64,000 nt of DNA from Polytrichum commune. Lineage: Eukaryota > Streptophyta > Polytrichopsida > Polytrichales > Polytrichaceae. A program made the position numbers and the translations under genes. The notes under the pieces were generated by a model, which was not told the DNA's origin, did no database searches, and was given only the letters and a program-made list of their open reading frames with translations. The stretch spans positions 28,336,001 to 28,400,000 of the forward strand of contig OX485803.1 in assembly GCA_950295325.1 (NCBI GenBank). The letters run 5' to 3'. Below, piece after piece: positions 24,901-34,684 of this stretch (positions within the stretch are counted from its first letter, which is position 1; every line of letters starts with the position of its first letter).

Positions 24901-26666
24901 TTTCATGACTTAAGTTCCTACATGCAGGCACGTTGTGAGGAGCTGAGGAAAATGCGCCTAATTGTGAAGGGGAAAGAAGAGGCTATAGTTAAACTTGAGG
25001 TATTACCTTTCTAATACTCTGCCAAATTGTGTCACTCTGCTACCCTAGTATCATCAAAAATTCTGCAGAGGAAATGGCTTAATATGAAGCAAGGTGATAA
25101 TATTATGCAAGTTTCAAATGTTTAACCATGGAAAGGGAGATATTTTTGAAAAACAATAGCATTCAGCAATCTGGTGTCTACAATATGAATATCACAGGCA
25201 GCTCTGGAGAAGGTACAGCGGAAGGTGGTGAAGCTAGAGAGGGAGCTTTATGCAAAGGATGAACCCCGAACTGCACAGAAGCCAGAAGGGTCAAAGGCAT
25301 TCAGGCGAGAATCCACGAAGCTACAGGACACAGTCATGAAGGCTGAGCCCCAAACCACACAATGGCCTGGAGGGCCAATGTTGGATGTGGGGGAACTTAT
25401 GACTCCAGTTGCATCAAGACAAGGAGACGATGACTGGAAGAACACTGATGAAACTGTGTCTCTATATAGTGGCAACCTTGCCTCTAGAACCAAATGGGAA
25501 CAGTTGAAATTGCAGGTACTGTTCTGTCAAGCATGTCCTGTCCATAGGGTCTTCATTTGAGGCAATAGATGACTCTCCAAATTGGCCATCAATTCATATT
25601 GTGCTTGAAGATTTGACGGAGTTCAGATACATACGTACCGAAGTGGGTAGCCAGAAGTTGCCATTTGAAGTAGAGTTAGAATTTGTTCGACTGTTTTTAA
25701 TTTGCAGAAACGAGACAGATTATGTTCGATTAGAAAGTCTCTTCTATCTTGGCTGGCTGTACACTTCAAAATTTTGAGTACTGTTGGATATCTTACAGTG
25801 TGAGGTTTGCATCTGTTAAGATACTAATTGATTACTGGATTGATGCAGAACCAGAGTTTGCTGCAGAAGTACAAGCAACCATGGCGGATACAAAGGTCCC
25901 CAGGAGGCAGTGTGGGCCAATTAGATGCATACGAAGATCAACCCCCTCCACCGTCAGCCACTCTTCATTCGCAGCAAGAAAACTTGACTGCTCCGGTATG
26001 CTAAACTTTTGAATTGAGACCTGACTGACTGACCTGACTTTCAATGATTGATTGTTTTACCATGATAATATTGCCTCCGGAAATTAGTGAAGTTAAGATT
26101 GTAATTAAGACATGACTTTTCAGAAGGATTCCAAGCTGGATGGTGATAATGCCTTGAGATACTGCCTGAGAGGCTGTCAGGTCCTTCAAGGAAGTTTATA
26201 TTGAGCTAGTTTCTGAAACACCTGACTAATATATGAACACAGACTTCTCATAATACCTGAGTAATATATGAACAGACTTCTCATAATACCTGGGTGCTTT
26301 TCCGCCATTGCTTTTAAGCATGTCTCTCCACATTCAGGAAGCTTGACAATCTTGGATTTCCGTGTGCAGATATACACATGGAAGAAAGCAACGACAACTG
26401 GAAGAGTGTCTAATTCAGAATTTCCTCAACATTCTGGTAGTGGTCTTAGCATAGATAACCCAAAAGCATCACTAAAATCTCGGAGTGCACAACGGGCTGC
26501 CCTTGCACCTGTAAACAGATTGTCTACAGATAGGCTTGACAGGAGATTACAAGCCAAGCTTCCAATGCAGGAAGTAGATTCAACTGAAGGTAAGGCCTCA
26601 TTTACAGGTCTACCGACACCTCGTGAGTTTAGATTTAGTCAGCCGCTTGAAAAAGAAAATCTGTAA
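6746..26666 (+). CDS. KIN7O: giant KIN-7O / CENP-E-like kinesin, 42 exons, about 2,706 aa
   Basis: A kinesin-7 motor expected to walk to microtubule plus ends and act at kinetochores or in the spindle, as CENP-E does; the role here is inferred from family. The start codon at 6746 ([15 protein letters not shown]) opens directly onto the first motor strand. Hand splicing gives an open frame of 8,121 nt ending at TAA 26664-26666. Order: motor (1-345), neck and early coil with E-E-V-L-N-L-R-N (346-444), Pro/charged linker with R-R-E-T-W-C (445-571), coiled coil (572 to about 2450), basic Ser-rich tail ending E-K-E-N-L. Motor and linker motifs match plant KIN-7O as I remember it, but Arabidopsis KIN7O is about 1,270 residues, so this tail is more than twice as long and close to human CENP-E in size. 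Boundaries around exons 15/16 and 22/23 are the least certain; the rest join in frame at GT-AG sites. Confidence 0.88.
10131..11832 (+). other. KIN7O: kinesin neck and linker, exons 11-16
   Basis: Exons: 10131-10199, 10452-10511, 10617-10784, 11223-11279, 11428-11722, 11804-11832. Exon 11 holds the KIN-7 neck ([12 protein letters not shown]). Exon 12 must be read in the frame giving [14 protein letters not shown]. Exon 15 is proline-rich and basic and ends with K-R-R-S-A-E-K. The donor of exon 15 is uncertain: using the GT at 11723 joins in frame to an exon at 11804 reading L-D-E-V-D-L-M-S-Q, while the GT at 11719 does not. Exon 16 probably ends at 11832 (CAG before gtgaaa) but could run a few codons further. 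Confidence 0.7.
15440..15632 (+). other. candidate GC-AG intron in the kinesin gene
   Basis: The coding frame of exon 22 ends ...Q-A-E-K at 15439 and resumes in phase 0 at 15633 (S-A-M-E-T). The only donor that keeps the frame exactly there is GC (AAG followed by gcacgt). A GT 24 nt downstream (CCT followed by gtcctt) also keeps phase 0 but is a poor match and would add eight residues without coil character. GC-AG is therefore preferred. Confidence 0.5.
21952..22329 (+). repeat. three gap-free 42-residue tandem repeats in kinesin exon 33
   Basis: Coding units 21952-22077, 22078-22203 and 22204-22329 (residues about 2065-2106, 2107-2148, 2149-2190) align without gaps. The shared pattern is K-x-L-E-x-Q/L-I/L near the start, a Ser/Ala-Glu-Ser core, then an acidic stretch, S/A-K-x-x-L-L/A-E, and Q/D-L-K/A. 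42 residues equals six heptads, so the coil register is kept. DNA identity between units is low, so the duplication is old. Confidence 0.8.
25849..26666 (+). other. KIN7O: kinesin C-terminal tail, exons 41-42
   Basis: Exons 25849-25995 and 26370-26666. The coil gives way to a basic, Ser/Pro-rich tail of about 150 residues with [13 protein letters not shown] and a final E-K-E-N-L before TAA. In CENP-E-type motors the tail is the cargo or kinetochore-binding part; that is inference here. In exon 42 an alternative frame ([10 protein letters not shown]) soon hits a stop, so the frame continuing the long open stretch was chosen. Confidence 0.75.
26219..26285 (+). repeat. 33-34 bp tandem duplication in the last kinesin intron
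   Basis: Two adjacent units (about 26219-26252 and 26253-26285) share CTGA(C/G)TAATATATGAACA followed by GACTTCTCATA, and a third partial start follows. It lies within the intron between exons 41 and 42 and does not affect the splice signals. Confidence 0.8.
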
Positions 26667-28462
26667 TTGTAGAGCTCGTGTACAAGATTTACTTAGGTTG
26701 TAAATCAGGTTACTAAGTTTCAAAAGCTCCTCTTTGTGTACAATTGCGTGAGATTGTCTCCCATTTAATTCATCATTATTTTCATTATGCTCTCCCACTA
26801 CATCGTGTTCCTGTTTGGTAACTCTGTTCTGAACACGAGTTTTTCATCGTCTTCTCTGCTGGGAATCAGGATGGAGTGATTGTAGATTCAAAGCTTCATG
26901 CTTTGATAGACATTTCAGATGTTGATTCAATTCAGTGAACCCGGTACAAGCTTTTTTCCTTGTCGCTTACATGGTTGCCAAAGTCCTCATTGCCCACAAT
27001 TATGGTATAGATGGCCTCTCTTTGGAGGCTTTGGCTGGGCAAATGTTCTCATATTTACATAATGTTTTCTATACTACACTCGGCAGGCAACGAGGACCTT
27101 TAGTTATAAGCGGAGGGACAAATATGCGTCTTACCTTGAAAAGCCTCAAAAGTTAATTGTATGCCATTCATAAGTTCAAATAGTGTTTGCCACATTAATT
27201 TTAGGCATCCACATTATGAGATCACCAATTACTTTTGCTGACAAAAAAGTGATGAGAAGTGCACGTTCGCCAAGCAACAAATCATGCCACTTATGACTAG
27301 GTATGTTAATATGGCACCTTAATACGTGCTTTACTCTAGTTCTAACGTATTTGATAGTTGATGTAAACCACTCCACATATTATCCACACTTGAGATGAAA
27401 ATGGTGTAGCAAGAAACTTTGAAGAAATTGGTGTGCACACTGTTTTTAGTCCAGTACAATAAATATTTGAATTAGTGTGAGCCACACTACGTATTCTTCA
27501 TTGGCCCACATTAATTTTCTTCCAAGCATTGGGCAATAATTATAAAGGGTGTCATATGCTATTTGCTACTACATGATAAGTAGCATCAACATGGCACATC
27601 AATTTTAATGCCACATTAATTCAAATGATTAGGATGGATTTACATTTTAGATCCAATCTAAGACTTAAAGTTGAAAAGCAAGGTCCATTAAGAAGTGGGT
27701 CGGACCCCAAATTTCTTGAACCTTGACCCAAATGTAGACCCACCATCAATATATCCTTATTGTACACTAATATCTGCAGTTAGGTTGCCCCACACTAATT
27801 TATTGACATTTCATGTTATTTTGAATATTTATTAACACAATAAGGAATGGATTTGTTAATGCAGTTGCTATACATGGGAATAAACAAAGTTGCGAGTGTT
27901 TGTGATATTGTTTTGACCCAAGATAATTTGCATGGGTGAATAGATTGAGGCAACCTATTTGTGAAGGCAACCTTATTGCACATATCAGTGTAATAATTCT
28001 CCCACTCCCAGCCCAAGCCCACTCAGCTAGGGGCGCCAGCTCAACGCTGAGTTGGCAGAGGTTATAGACACGTCACCAACGCGTTAGATCATAGGCAGCA
28101 GATCTTTGTTTCCTGTGCATGGATCGATTCACGGAGCGGGACTTCGCTCCGATTGCTCGCCAATTCTGAATGCTACCGACGATCGGACGCGTATGTATTG
28201 GAAGAAGATTTCACACAGGGAATCGATGCCCTCCTCATATGAGTTAAGTCGGTGGTAATATTGGTTGGTTGGAGCAACGTTTTGCAATCAAGATTTGCTT
28301 AGCCCTAGGTTGTGCTTGACGGACTCACCAACGGGGGGTTAGGGTAACAGTGTCATTGCGGTCTGTTAGGTCGATTCATTACAATTCCTTGCGTTTTCCA
28401 ATTCTGCCAAGTTTGCATCCGGGGATCATCAGTGTGTGTGCAAGAATCCAATTCCAAGCGCC
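26667..28462. other. kinesin 3' flank and upstream region of the ankyrin gene
   Basis: No gene is seen. AT-rich sequence between about 27180 and 27830 repeatedly shows CCACATTAATTT-like words (27188, 27507, 27612, 27791 region), possibly a decayed repeat. A near-palindrome around GCTCAACGCTGAGTTGG lies at about 28025-28050. GC content rises from 28030 to the ankyrin ATG, which fits a promoter and leader. No polyadenylation signal could be assigned to the kinesin. Confidence 0.4.
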
Positions 28463-29206
28463 ATGGAGGCCATGGTGGGAGTTCTGCCAGACTCCTCTTC
28501 CAAAACCCTAGACAGCGAGACACTCTTCGAAGCAGCCGGGAGCGGCAACATCGCTGTGTTTGATAAACTTTCAGTCGAAGATCTTACTAAGTCTCGTCTC
28601 CTTCGCAACGAGGATGAGAGGACGCTTCTCCACGTGGCAGCCGCGGCTGGCCATGTCATGGTGGTGAAGAAAGTGGTGGAGAATATGCACGATGCCAAGA
28701 GCGTGGTGAATGTAAGCGACGAGGAGGGATGGACACCGCTACACTCTGCTGTGAGCGGAGGACGAGATGCTGTCGTGGAAGTGCTTCTTGCCCTTGGAGC
28801 AGACGTGGGAGCCACCAACAAAGGAGGCCGAACTGCCTTGCACTACGCTGCCAGCAAAGGGCACATTGAGATTGCGCATATGCTCATAAAGAGCGGCGCC
28901 AAATTGAACAGGAAGGATGAGGTAGGGTGCACTCCGCTACACCGAGCTGCGAGTGCGGGGCATGCTGAAATGTGTGAAACATTGCTGGAGGAAGGGGCTG
29001 ACGTGGAGGCGACCGATTTGTTGCTACAAACCCCTCTTATGCATGCTGTTATCTGTGATAATCGCCGTGTGGCATTGCTTTTGGTTCGCCATGGAGCAGA
29101 TGTGGATGCTTTGGACAAGGAGGAGTATACTGTTCTTGGCCGGGCTACTGAGGAGTTTCGTCCTATCCTCATCGATGCTGCTAAAGCGATGCTCGAGAAT
29201 TCCTGA
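28463..29206 (+). CDS. ankyrin-repeat protein, PSMD10/gankyrin-like, 247 aa
   Basis: Intronless frame of six to seven ankyrin repeats, the length and layout of the plant protein annotated as 26S proteasome non-ATPase regulatory subunit 10 (gankyrin; Nas6 in yeast), an assembly chaperone that binds the Rpt3 ATPase. Repeats with T-P-L-H or T-A-L-H signatures start near residues 52, 89, 122, 155, 188 and 221; the last is shortened and ends A-K-A-M-L-E-N-S. An N-terminal helix pair (L-F-E-A-A-G-S-G-N) precedes them. I chose the ATG at 28463, which sits in a good context (gcgccATGG) and begins M-E-A-M-V-G; an in-frame ATG at 28436 would add nine residues. No nuclear signal or membrane segment is seen. 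Other small ankyrin proteins have the same fold, so the proteasome link rests on length and overall similarity. Confidence 0.82.
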   Translation: MEAMVGVLPDSSSKTLDSETLFEAAGSGNIAVFDKLSVEDLTKSRLLRNEDERTLLHVAAAAGHVMVVKKVVENMHDAKSVVNVSDEEGWTPLHSAVSGGRDAVVEVLLALGADVGATNKGGRTALHYAASKGHIEIAHMLIKSGAKLNRKDEVGCTPLHRAASAGHAEMCETLLEEGADVEATDLLLQTPLMHAVICDNRRVALLLVRHGADVDALDKEEYTVLGRATEEFRPILIDAAKAMLENS

Positions 29207-31187
29207 TGATGTCTGTTGCTGCAAACTCTAGGGTCGTCGGTTGGGCTGGACATTGTAACTTCGAAGACCACAAGGCGGCATCAGAAGCCATCTTCACCTT
29301 GGATGTGAACATTGGCATGAAAGATGGGCAGCGATGGTATGTGGGGAGTGCAAAGTTTCATCATCAGGACCAGCAGGAGGAGACACGGCATAATATCATG
29401 AGGGATGTGCACTGGAAGATGACCTCAGGTGTCGAGTGCATCTCAAGTGGATCGTATGCTTAATCATCAAGAGGCGGGAATCATCGTGTGTCTACATATT
29501 TTGGAAACATTTCATGTTACTCTTGGAGCGTAGATGCAAAGTTTTGCAACCGCTAGAGTTCAAGATTTTGAAAGAAGGCGCAGGCATCAAATTCCTAGCC
29601 TGCTACTTGCTTTTGATGGGTGCCAAGAGTATCTGTCCAGTACATTTTGATGTCTTTAATTTCTTGCCCCCTGTTTTGATGGTCAACTGCAATATTTCGA
29701 CTTGCAAATGAATAGCAAGGAGTGACTTAAGAGGTGGGAGGAATTATAGTTGAAAGTTCAATGACAAGCATGAATTAGAACCCTTTTAAGGTAGAACCAG
29801 CATGTTTTTGCGAGGAATTGAATACAGTTAAGTTGTGGCAAGAAATTTGTCTATCGCTTGCAGCGGATGCGGTACCTTGATGCGGTACCTTGCAGCGAAT
29901 GCATTCCTTACTGGAAAAGTTAGGATGTTCGAGGGTACTGGCCGAAGACCGTCAGGTTTGGTTGTTGCTGACTGTTAATAGATTGCCTCAAAGCGCCTTC
30001 ATTAACCTATTCTCTTAATAATCGGCTTTCCAGGTTTTGTCCACCAAGTACAAAAGTTTGTACATCGCTAATAAGAGAGAGGCAACCCTGAAAATCCTTT
30101 CCAACCTGCGGAATGGGAAATCATTAAAACTTATTCCCACTTATTCAGAAATACTTGAAACCCTGAAACAGCTTTGTGAATATAGCTTGAACTCGCCTTG
30201 TTTGCGTGCCCTGACATTGTCTATAGTTCAATGTGTAGTTGTTTATAGCGGTGAGTCACTGCATGTTGACATTCTATCATGCAACTTAGAGAATAACACC
30301 GTATTCATTTCTCAAAGCCGTGACTTCGTCGAAAGCAGCGGTCGAAATGGCTGCAGAATGAACGAATTTACTGTTATAATGCAACGTGTCGTGATATCAC
30401 ATGCTGAAAAATAGCCAATAGACCAATTATTAATTTGAGCTCAATGTGCTCAACTCATTGAGCTGAAAACCCTAAGCCTTTTGGCTTCGCGGCCTTCATA
30501 ATCAATTTCATTTCATCCCATTGGAATATCGAGCGAGTGTCCCTAAATCTGAGTTCACAGCAACTGTATGCTATGCAACTATTCATAGAGTTTCAACGTA
30601 AACATTTGTTTGTGCACCGGATGCTACGTGAAGGTTTAAGCGAGAAGTTTGAACTCATCGCCTGTCAGTTTAACTGCAAAATAAGTGCCTGAAAAAGCTC
30701 CAATGTGGAGTAATTAGTGTTCACAATTACAATGGCCACATCAATGGCTCATAATTTCTTAGAGAGTATGAATGAATAAGAATGACTATACAGTAAATTA
30801 AGTATTCGGCCAGCTAGGTTTGTGTCGGAGGACTCTCTCATCTGTGTTCTCATTGTCGCAGTTTTCTTTCAGGAGAGCAAATGGCAAGGATTTCAACCAA
30901 GAATTTCCTCCGGAGTTGGGCCAAATCCTTTCACCAAGGTGGTACAACTCTAACCTTCGGAGGTGCTTGGGTCACGAGTTGCCTTCCTCGTCTGGTAGCC
31001 GAGGTAACACAACCCAACAACTAATTGCTATTGGTCATTGTTAGGAGTGAGGTTAATATATGACTCCGCTCATATTGAGCTTTCTACAATTGTCGCCACC
31101 AAAAATAAGAGTGAGGTAAGCACGGACAAGCAAATGCTATGTCTGCCTGGCGTAGCCCGAAGAACACAACCAATGTCTGCCGGTCTC
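29207..31187. other. 3' flank of the ankyrin gene and spacer
   Basis: The first few hundred bases are probably 3' UTR. Open frames at 29206-29463 (85 codons) and 30037-30414 (125 codons) have no recognisable domain or supporting context. A short direct repeat of GATGCGGTACCTT lies at about 29868-29893. A telobox-like AAACCCTAA occurs at about 30466 and promoter-like sequence follows, but no gene starts there. Confidence 0.4.
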
Positions 31188-31530
31188 TCATCCAAGTGGA
31201 GAAAAGAGCACTTCCAACAGCTCACTTGTGCTTTCCGATCCATGCGAAGAGCAATTCATTCGTGACCTCCGTCCATGAGGAGACCGGGCGATGCCCCATA
31301 AATGATTCTCTCATTCAAAGTGGAGAGAAAAGCATTTCCACCATCTCCGATGTGCTTTTCAATTCACGCAAGGAGCACATCATTCATGAAATCCGGTTTG
31401 TGTCAATGTGCAGATCGGTTATGGACCCCAGAAACTGTCACTCGTCCAGAGCGGAGAGAGCACTTCCAACAGCGCCCTCTGCTTCTCTATCCATGCAGAG
31501 TTGGTGGATGTCTTGCTGCTATCCAAGCAA
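31188..31530 (+). repeat. three-unit degenerate tandem repeat, about 125 bp each
   Basis: Units begin near 31188, 31311 and 31440 with the shared pattern CTC(A/G)T(C/T)CAA(A/G)GTGGAGA, then GCA(C/T)TTCCA(A/C), then a C/T-rich stretch and TCCATGC or TTCACGC. An apparent 140-codon frame across them (31139-31561) is a by-product of the repeat. Related single copies occur at about 55151 and 55327, so this is a dispersed family. The array abuts the 3' end of the minus-strand AP2 gene. Confidence 0.65.
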
Positions 31531-31546
31531 AACCCTAGATTTGACC

Positions 31547-33586
31547 TTAAACTCCACATGATGTGAGTTGCTGTGAAGTGAGGGGCTGTACAAAGGGATC
31601 CCAGTAGGAAACACCTTGGGAATCCGCCACACTTGTCATTCTCCCTGCACCTTCGTCAACTAGTCTCTCCGGAGGCCCAAAGCTCGAAGGAAACCCTAGG
31701 TCATGGTGGATGTGTGGGCTAAACATTTCCGGGTTCCCGGTTGCCTCATCATACAAATTATGCCCGCCATCTTGAGAGCTTCCGGCTTCATGAAGAAACT
31801 GTGGGCCCATACTGTGGCCCCCAACCTGATCCAAGCTGGAGTTGTAGTTAGTGTCAACTTCTGTGGCCTGCACATGAGCAAGAGAAGAAGTGCTACGCTC
31901 TCGCATGCTCTTGAAGATGGAAGAACTCAACACTAAGCTCAGGGCTGTTGGGGCGGAGGAGCTCATGTCCTTGTGGGGGTTGGAGTGTAATACACCGAGT
32001 GACGGTAGCTGGTAAGGCTCACTGGCTTGGCCTGGCCAAGCTTGGTGTGGCTGCTGAGGTGCTTCAGGAGGGGACAGGTGGTCATCTTGCAAAGTAGGCC
32101 CCTCGTCCCAGGATTTGTCTGGACTTGCGTCCCCCTCCTCCTCCTTTGGTAAGGAAGAAGGAGCTACAGCACTCGCTGTTGCAACCGCTGTTGTATTGGT
32201 ACCTGCTGGTGGTGCTGCTGTTGTGCTCGTGTTGTTTCGCTCCGGACGTAACCACCTGATGTATCTGCCGAGTTGCCAAAATAGAAGGGAAGCATGAGAC
32301 ATCACAAGAAGCCCAAAACTACACTTACAGGACAGTCCTGAGATTTTATGATTCATTTCATGGAGTTGATTTTACGAAATTAAATGAAATCAACAGCGAA
32401 GGTCCTGAAATCTACATCGCCAAGCTATATGTCAAAATCATGTAGATCGTCCTGCAATACTATCCACAACGAGAATGGACTGGAAACAAATGTAGACAGA
32501 TCAAAACAACATAGATCACTAGTTTCCTGTGTCAATCGAAGCTCTGCTAAGTAACCAACCTCACCATTTGCATCATGCACTAAATTCTACATCGTGAAGC
32601 CACCCAATGTGTGGAGTCCTACGTGAGTGACAAGAGTCAGATTCTTCTACCCACCATTGAACAGCTTCAAGCAAGCAGAGGAGCAGTTAGCAATGTAGCA
32701 CTAATCCGCATCGGTCACTCTGTCGGTATATAGAAAGTATGATCGAAACCAGAAAACTAATGACAAAGATTTAGCAACGGAGTCCAATTCCTTACAGATT
32801 TAAGGTGCTTCCACCCGCCCTTAAGAATTATATCAAAAGCAAGCTGGGGAGCAGTTGGCTACTGTTCATGTAGGATTGAGAATACCTGCTGAGGTCCAGG
32901 TTGGTGACAGCATTCAACCCTCGGTACTCAAGAGCCGCCATGTCATAAGCCACAGCGGCTTCTTCTTGCGTCATCATGCTGTTCGGAGTCGACCCAGCAA
33001 GGTAAAGGTACTTGTTCCCCAGCACCTGGCCAATACGGGACTCCCACCTGCCCATTTGGTTCCTGGACCCACCCGCTTTGAATTTGGAAGAACCTCGAGA
33101 GAATCCACTCCCCTTCCGTCGCAAGGAAGCCAAATACTCTTCCCTTGAAACGGACTGCATCTCCTCCACATCCCGCGCATAGTCCGTCACAGGGAAATTG
33201 ATCAAAGTTCCCGGCCCCCAGTACTTGAGAGCTGCCAAATCATAAGCCCTTGCTGCTGCTTCTTCGTCATCGTAAGCTCCCAAGTAAACTTGCTTCCCCT
33301 TCTTGTTCTGGGCCTCATTCCACGTGCTCTTGTCCCACAGGTGAGCCTCGTAACGACCCGTCCACCTGTGCCGAGTCACTCCTCGGTAGATCGAGCTCCG
33401 TTTACCTGGCACGCAGGCTGGCATCTTGCTGATGCGTTCCTTAGCTGAGGAGCCCCTGTCGCGACGACTTCTTTTAATCCCCCGTTGTTGCTCCACTTCC
33501 GCCATAGCTGGTCTCGGGTGGTGATGGACTATCTCTTCGCTCCCTGTCTCGCTTGGGCCCTTCAACTTCATCTCCGTGGGTTCCAT
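31547..33586 (-). CDS. two-AP2-domain transcription factor, AINTEGUMENTA/WRINKLED type, two exons, 472 aa
   Basis: Exon 1 is complement(32886..33586) and exon 2 complement(31547..32264). The donor follows CTCAGCAG (GTATTC), the acceptor is GGCAG before ATACATC, and the phase-2 join restores the family motif [11 protein letters not shown]. The first AP2 domain (residues about 66-132) is intact: [12 protein letters not shown], then K-Q-V-Y-L-G-A-Y-D and [14 protein letters not shown]. The linker (E-E-M-Q, Y-L-A-S-L-R-R, G-F-S-R-G) is typical. The second domain (167-235) has lost its Y-R-G element (F-K-A-G-G) and has extra residues after Y-L-Y-L, but keeps Q-E-E-A-A and [10 protein letters not shown]. 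The C-terminal half is Ser/Pro/Gln-rich, as in activation regions. Such factors control organ growth, meristems or lipid synthesis; which one this is cannot be told. WRI-type genes in other plants have several introns inside the AP2 region, none of which is present here. Confidence 0.85.
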
Positions 33587-33622
33587 GTCTAGAGTTTGAC
33601 CCCAACCACAACTAAAATACTA

Positions 33623-34115
33623 AAACCTCCCTAACGCTTTTCACAAAAATGCAAAGTCCACCAAACCTCCTACCAATTCATCGATCGGTTCCCACCGCAA
33701 CCACAACACCGAAATCTTCCTAACGGTTCCCTCACAGAAATGCTAAGTCCACCGAACCTCCTAGTAATCCACCAATCACTTCCCACCGCAACCAGAACAC
33801 TTGAACCTTCCTACCAATTCATCGATCAATCGGCATTGCTCAAGCAGTTTATGACTGATTATTCGCCCCTAGTTTTCCTCAAAACTACTTTCCACTTAAG
33901 TCCGCTTCTGTTGGCTCCATGTCGGGATTCAGAATACGCAGAATGTACCAAAACCTCCTACCAATTCATCGATCGTTTCCTACTGCACTAGGACACCAAA
34001 ACCTCCCTAACGATTCCCTCACAAAAATGCTAAGCCCACCGAACCTCTAGTACTAATTCATCGATGGATTGCCACTGCTCAAGCAATTTCTGACTGAATA
34101 TGGATCCCTAGTTTT
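33623..34115. repeat. degenerate tandem array upstream of the AP2 gene
   Basis: Units of roughly 90-150 bp share AACCTCC(C)TAACG, CTCACA(A/G)AAATGCTAAG, CCACCGAACCTCCTA and AATTCATCGATC. The 18-bp core CCTACCAATTCATCGATC is exact at 33669-33686, 33810-33827 and 33957-33974, and a variant lies near 34049. A second module (CTCAAGCA(G/A)TTT(A/C)TGACTGA...CCTAGTTTT) appears at about 33839 and 34075. The array starts within 40 bp of the AP2 ATG, so it must lie in the 5' UTR and proximal promoter. Confidence 0.75.
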
Positions 34116-34684
34116 TTTTCACTCAAAAGTAGTGCCATTCTTCACCCTCAAAGGTTCCAGCTCCTTCTCCAGCCCCGCAAGAAACACACATGCCACCATC
34201 TTCATCCTACAACGGTAGGAACTGAATCTGCATCAGGCTAGAATCTCATCCTACAACGGTAGAATCTGAATTGCAGCTTCTCTTCCTTCTCATCTTACAA
34301 AGCTGCAATTCTGACTTGCAGCTCAGAATGCGAGAAATTTTGTTGCATTGTAAAACGAGATGTGGAATTAGAGTGAAGCGAGTGATGGATCGGCAAATGC
34401 AGGGAGCGAGTGAGGTAAGGAGCACACGACAAAGAAAGGTGTCTCGGAGGAGTGACAACATGACCGTTGCAACGGCTCTTCGATAACTAATCACTGTCCA
34501 TGCCCCTTAATCCTAATTAAGAGGGGCGGACGAATGAAAGGAACGATGGTTCATCCACTGGTCCAATCTCTGTTCATCCTACGGGTTACTGTAGCGACTG
34601 CAGCTCAAGCTGTGGATGAACAATGCGAGTGTCATCCAAGTGGCCATGTGTTCTGTTCATCGTCAGGGGCTTCCACAGTAACTA
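34116..34684. other. upstream spacer of the AP2 gene
   Basis: Contains a short direct repeat (CATCCTACAACGGTAG at about 34204 and 34247) and two related runs of GCAATTCTGACTTGCAGC-like sequence. No gene is seen. Confidence 0.4.

Larger units (their letters stand above)
12170..25515 (+). other. KIN7O: kinesin coiled-coil stalk, exons 17-40
   Basis: Exons: 12170-12235, 12627-12803, 13025-13129, 13291-13539, 13869-14372, 14798-15439, 15633-15785, 16360-16566, 16768-17967 (1,200 nt, the largest), 18293-18379, 18688-18897, 19200-19409, 19893-20120, 20544-20633, 20829-20957, 21268-21384, 21847-22338, 22510-22614, 22882-23069, 23524-23584, 24030-24235, 24605-24752, 24928-24999, 25198-25515. The translation is dominated by Glu, Lys, Leu and Gln in heptads with almost no proline, as expected for an elongated stalk. 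Introns 16 to 34 are all phase 0; phase 2 occurs only after exons 35 and 37. Several exons are paralogous to one another (see findings). Confidence 0.82.

Noticed and set aside
28469-29271. Minus-strand frames opposite the ankyrin gene
   Set aside because: Antisense shadows of a GC-rich coding sequence.
29206-29463. 85-codon frame after the ankyrin gene
   Set aside because: Overlaps the stop of the ankyrin gene in another frame, no recognisable domain; most likely 3' UTR.
30037-30414. 125-codon frame
   Set aside because: Balanced composition but no domain, no splice support and no repeat context; could be revisited with transcript data.
30465-30476. AAACCCTAA telobox
   Set aside because: Single short match with no gene start nearby.
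31139-31561. 140-codon frame near the AP2 gene
   Set aside because: Its translation repeats because the DNA is a tandem array; not a protein signal.
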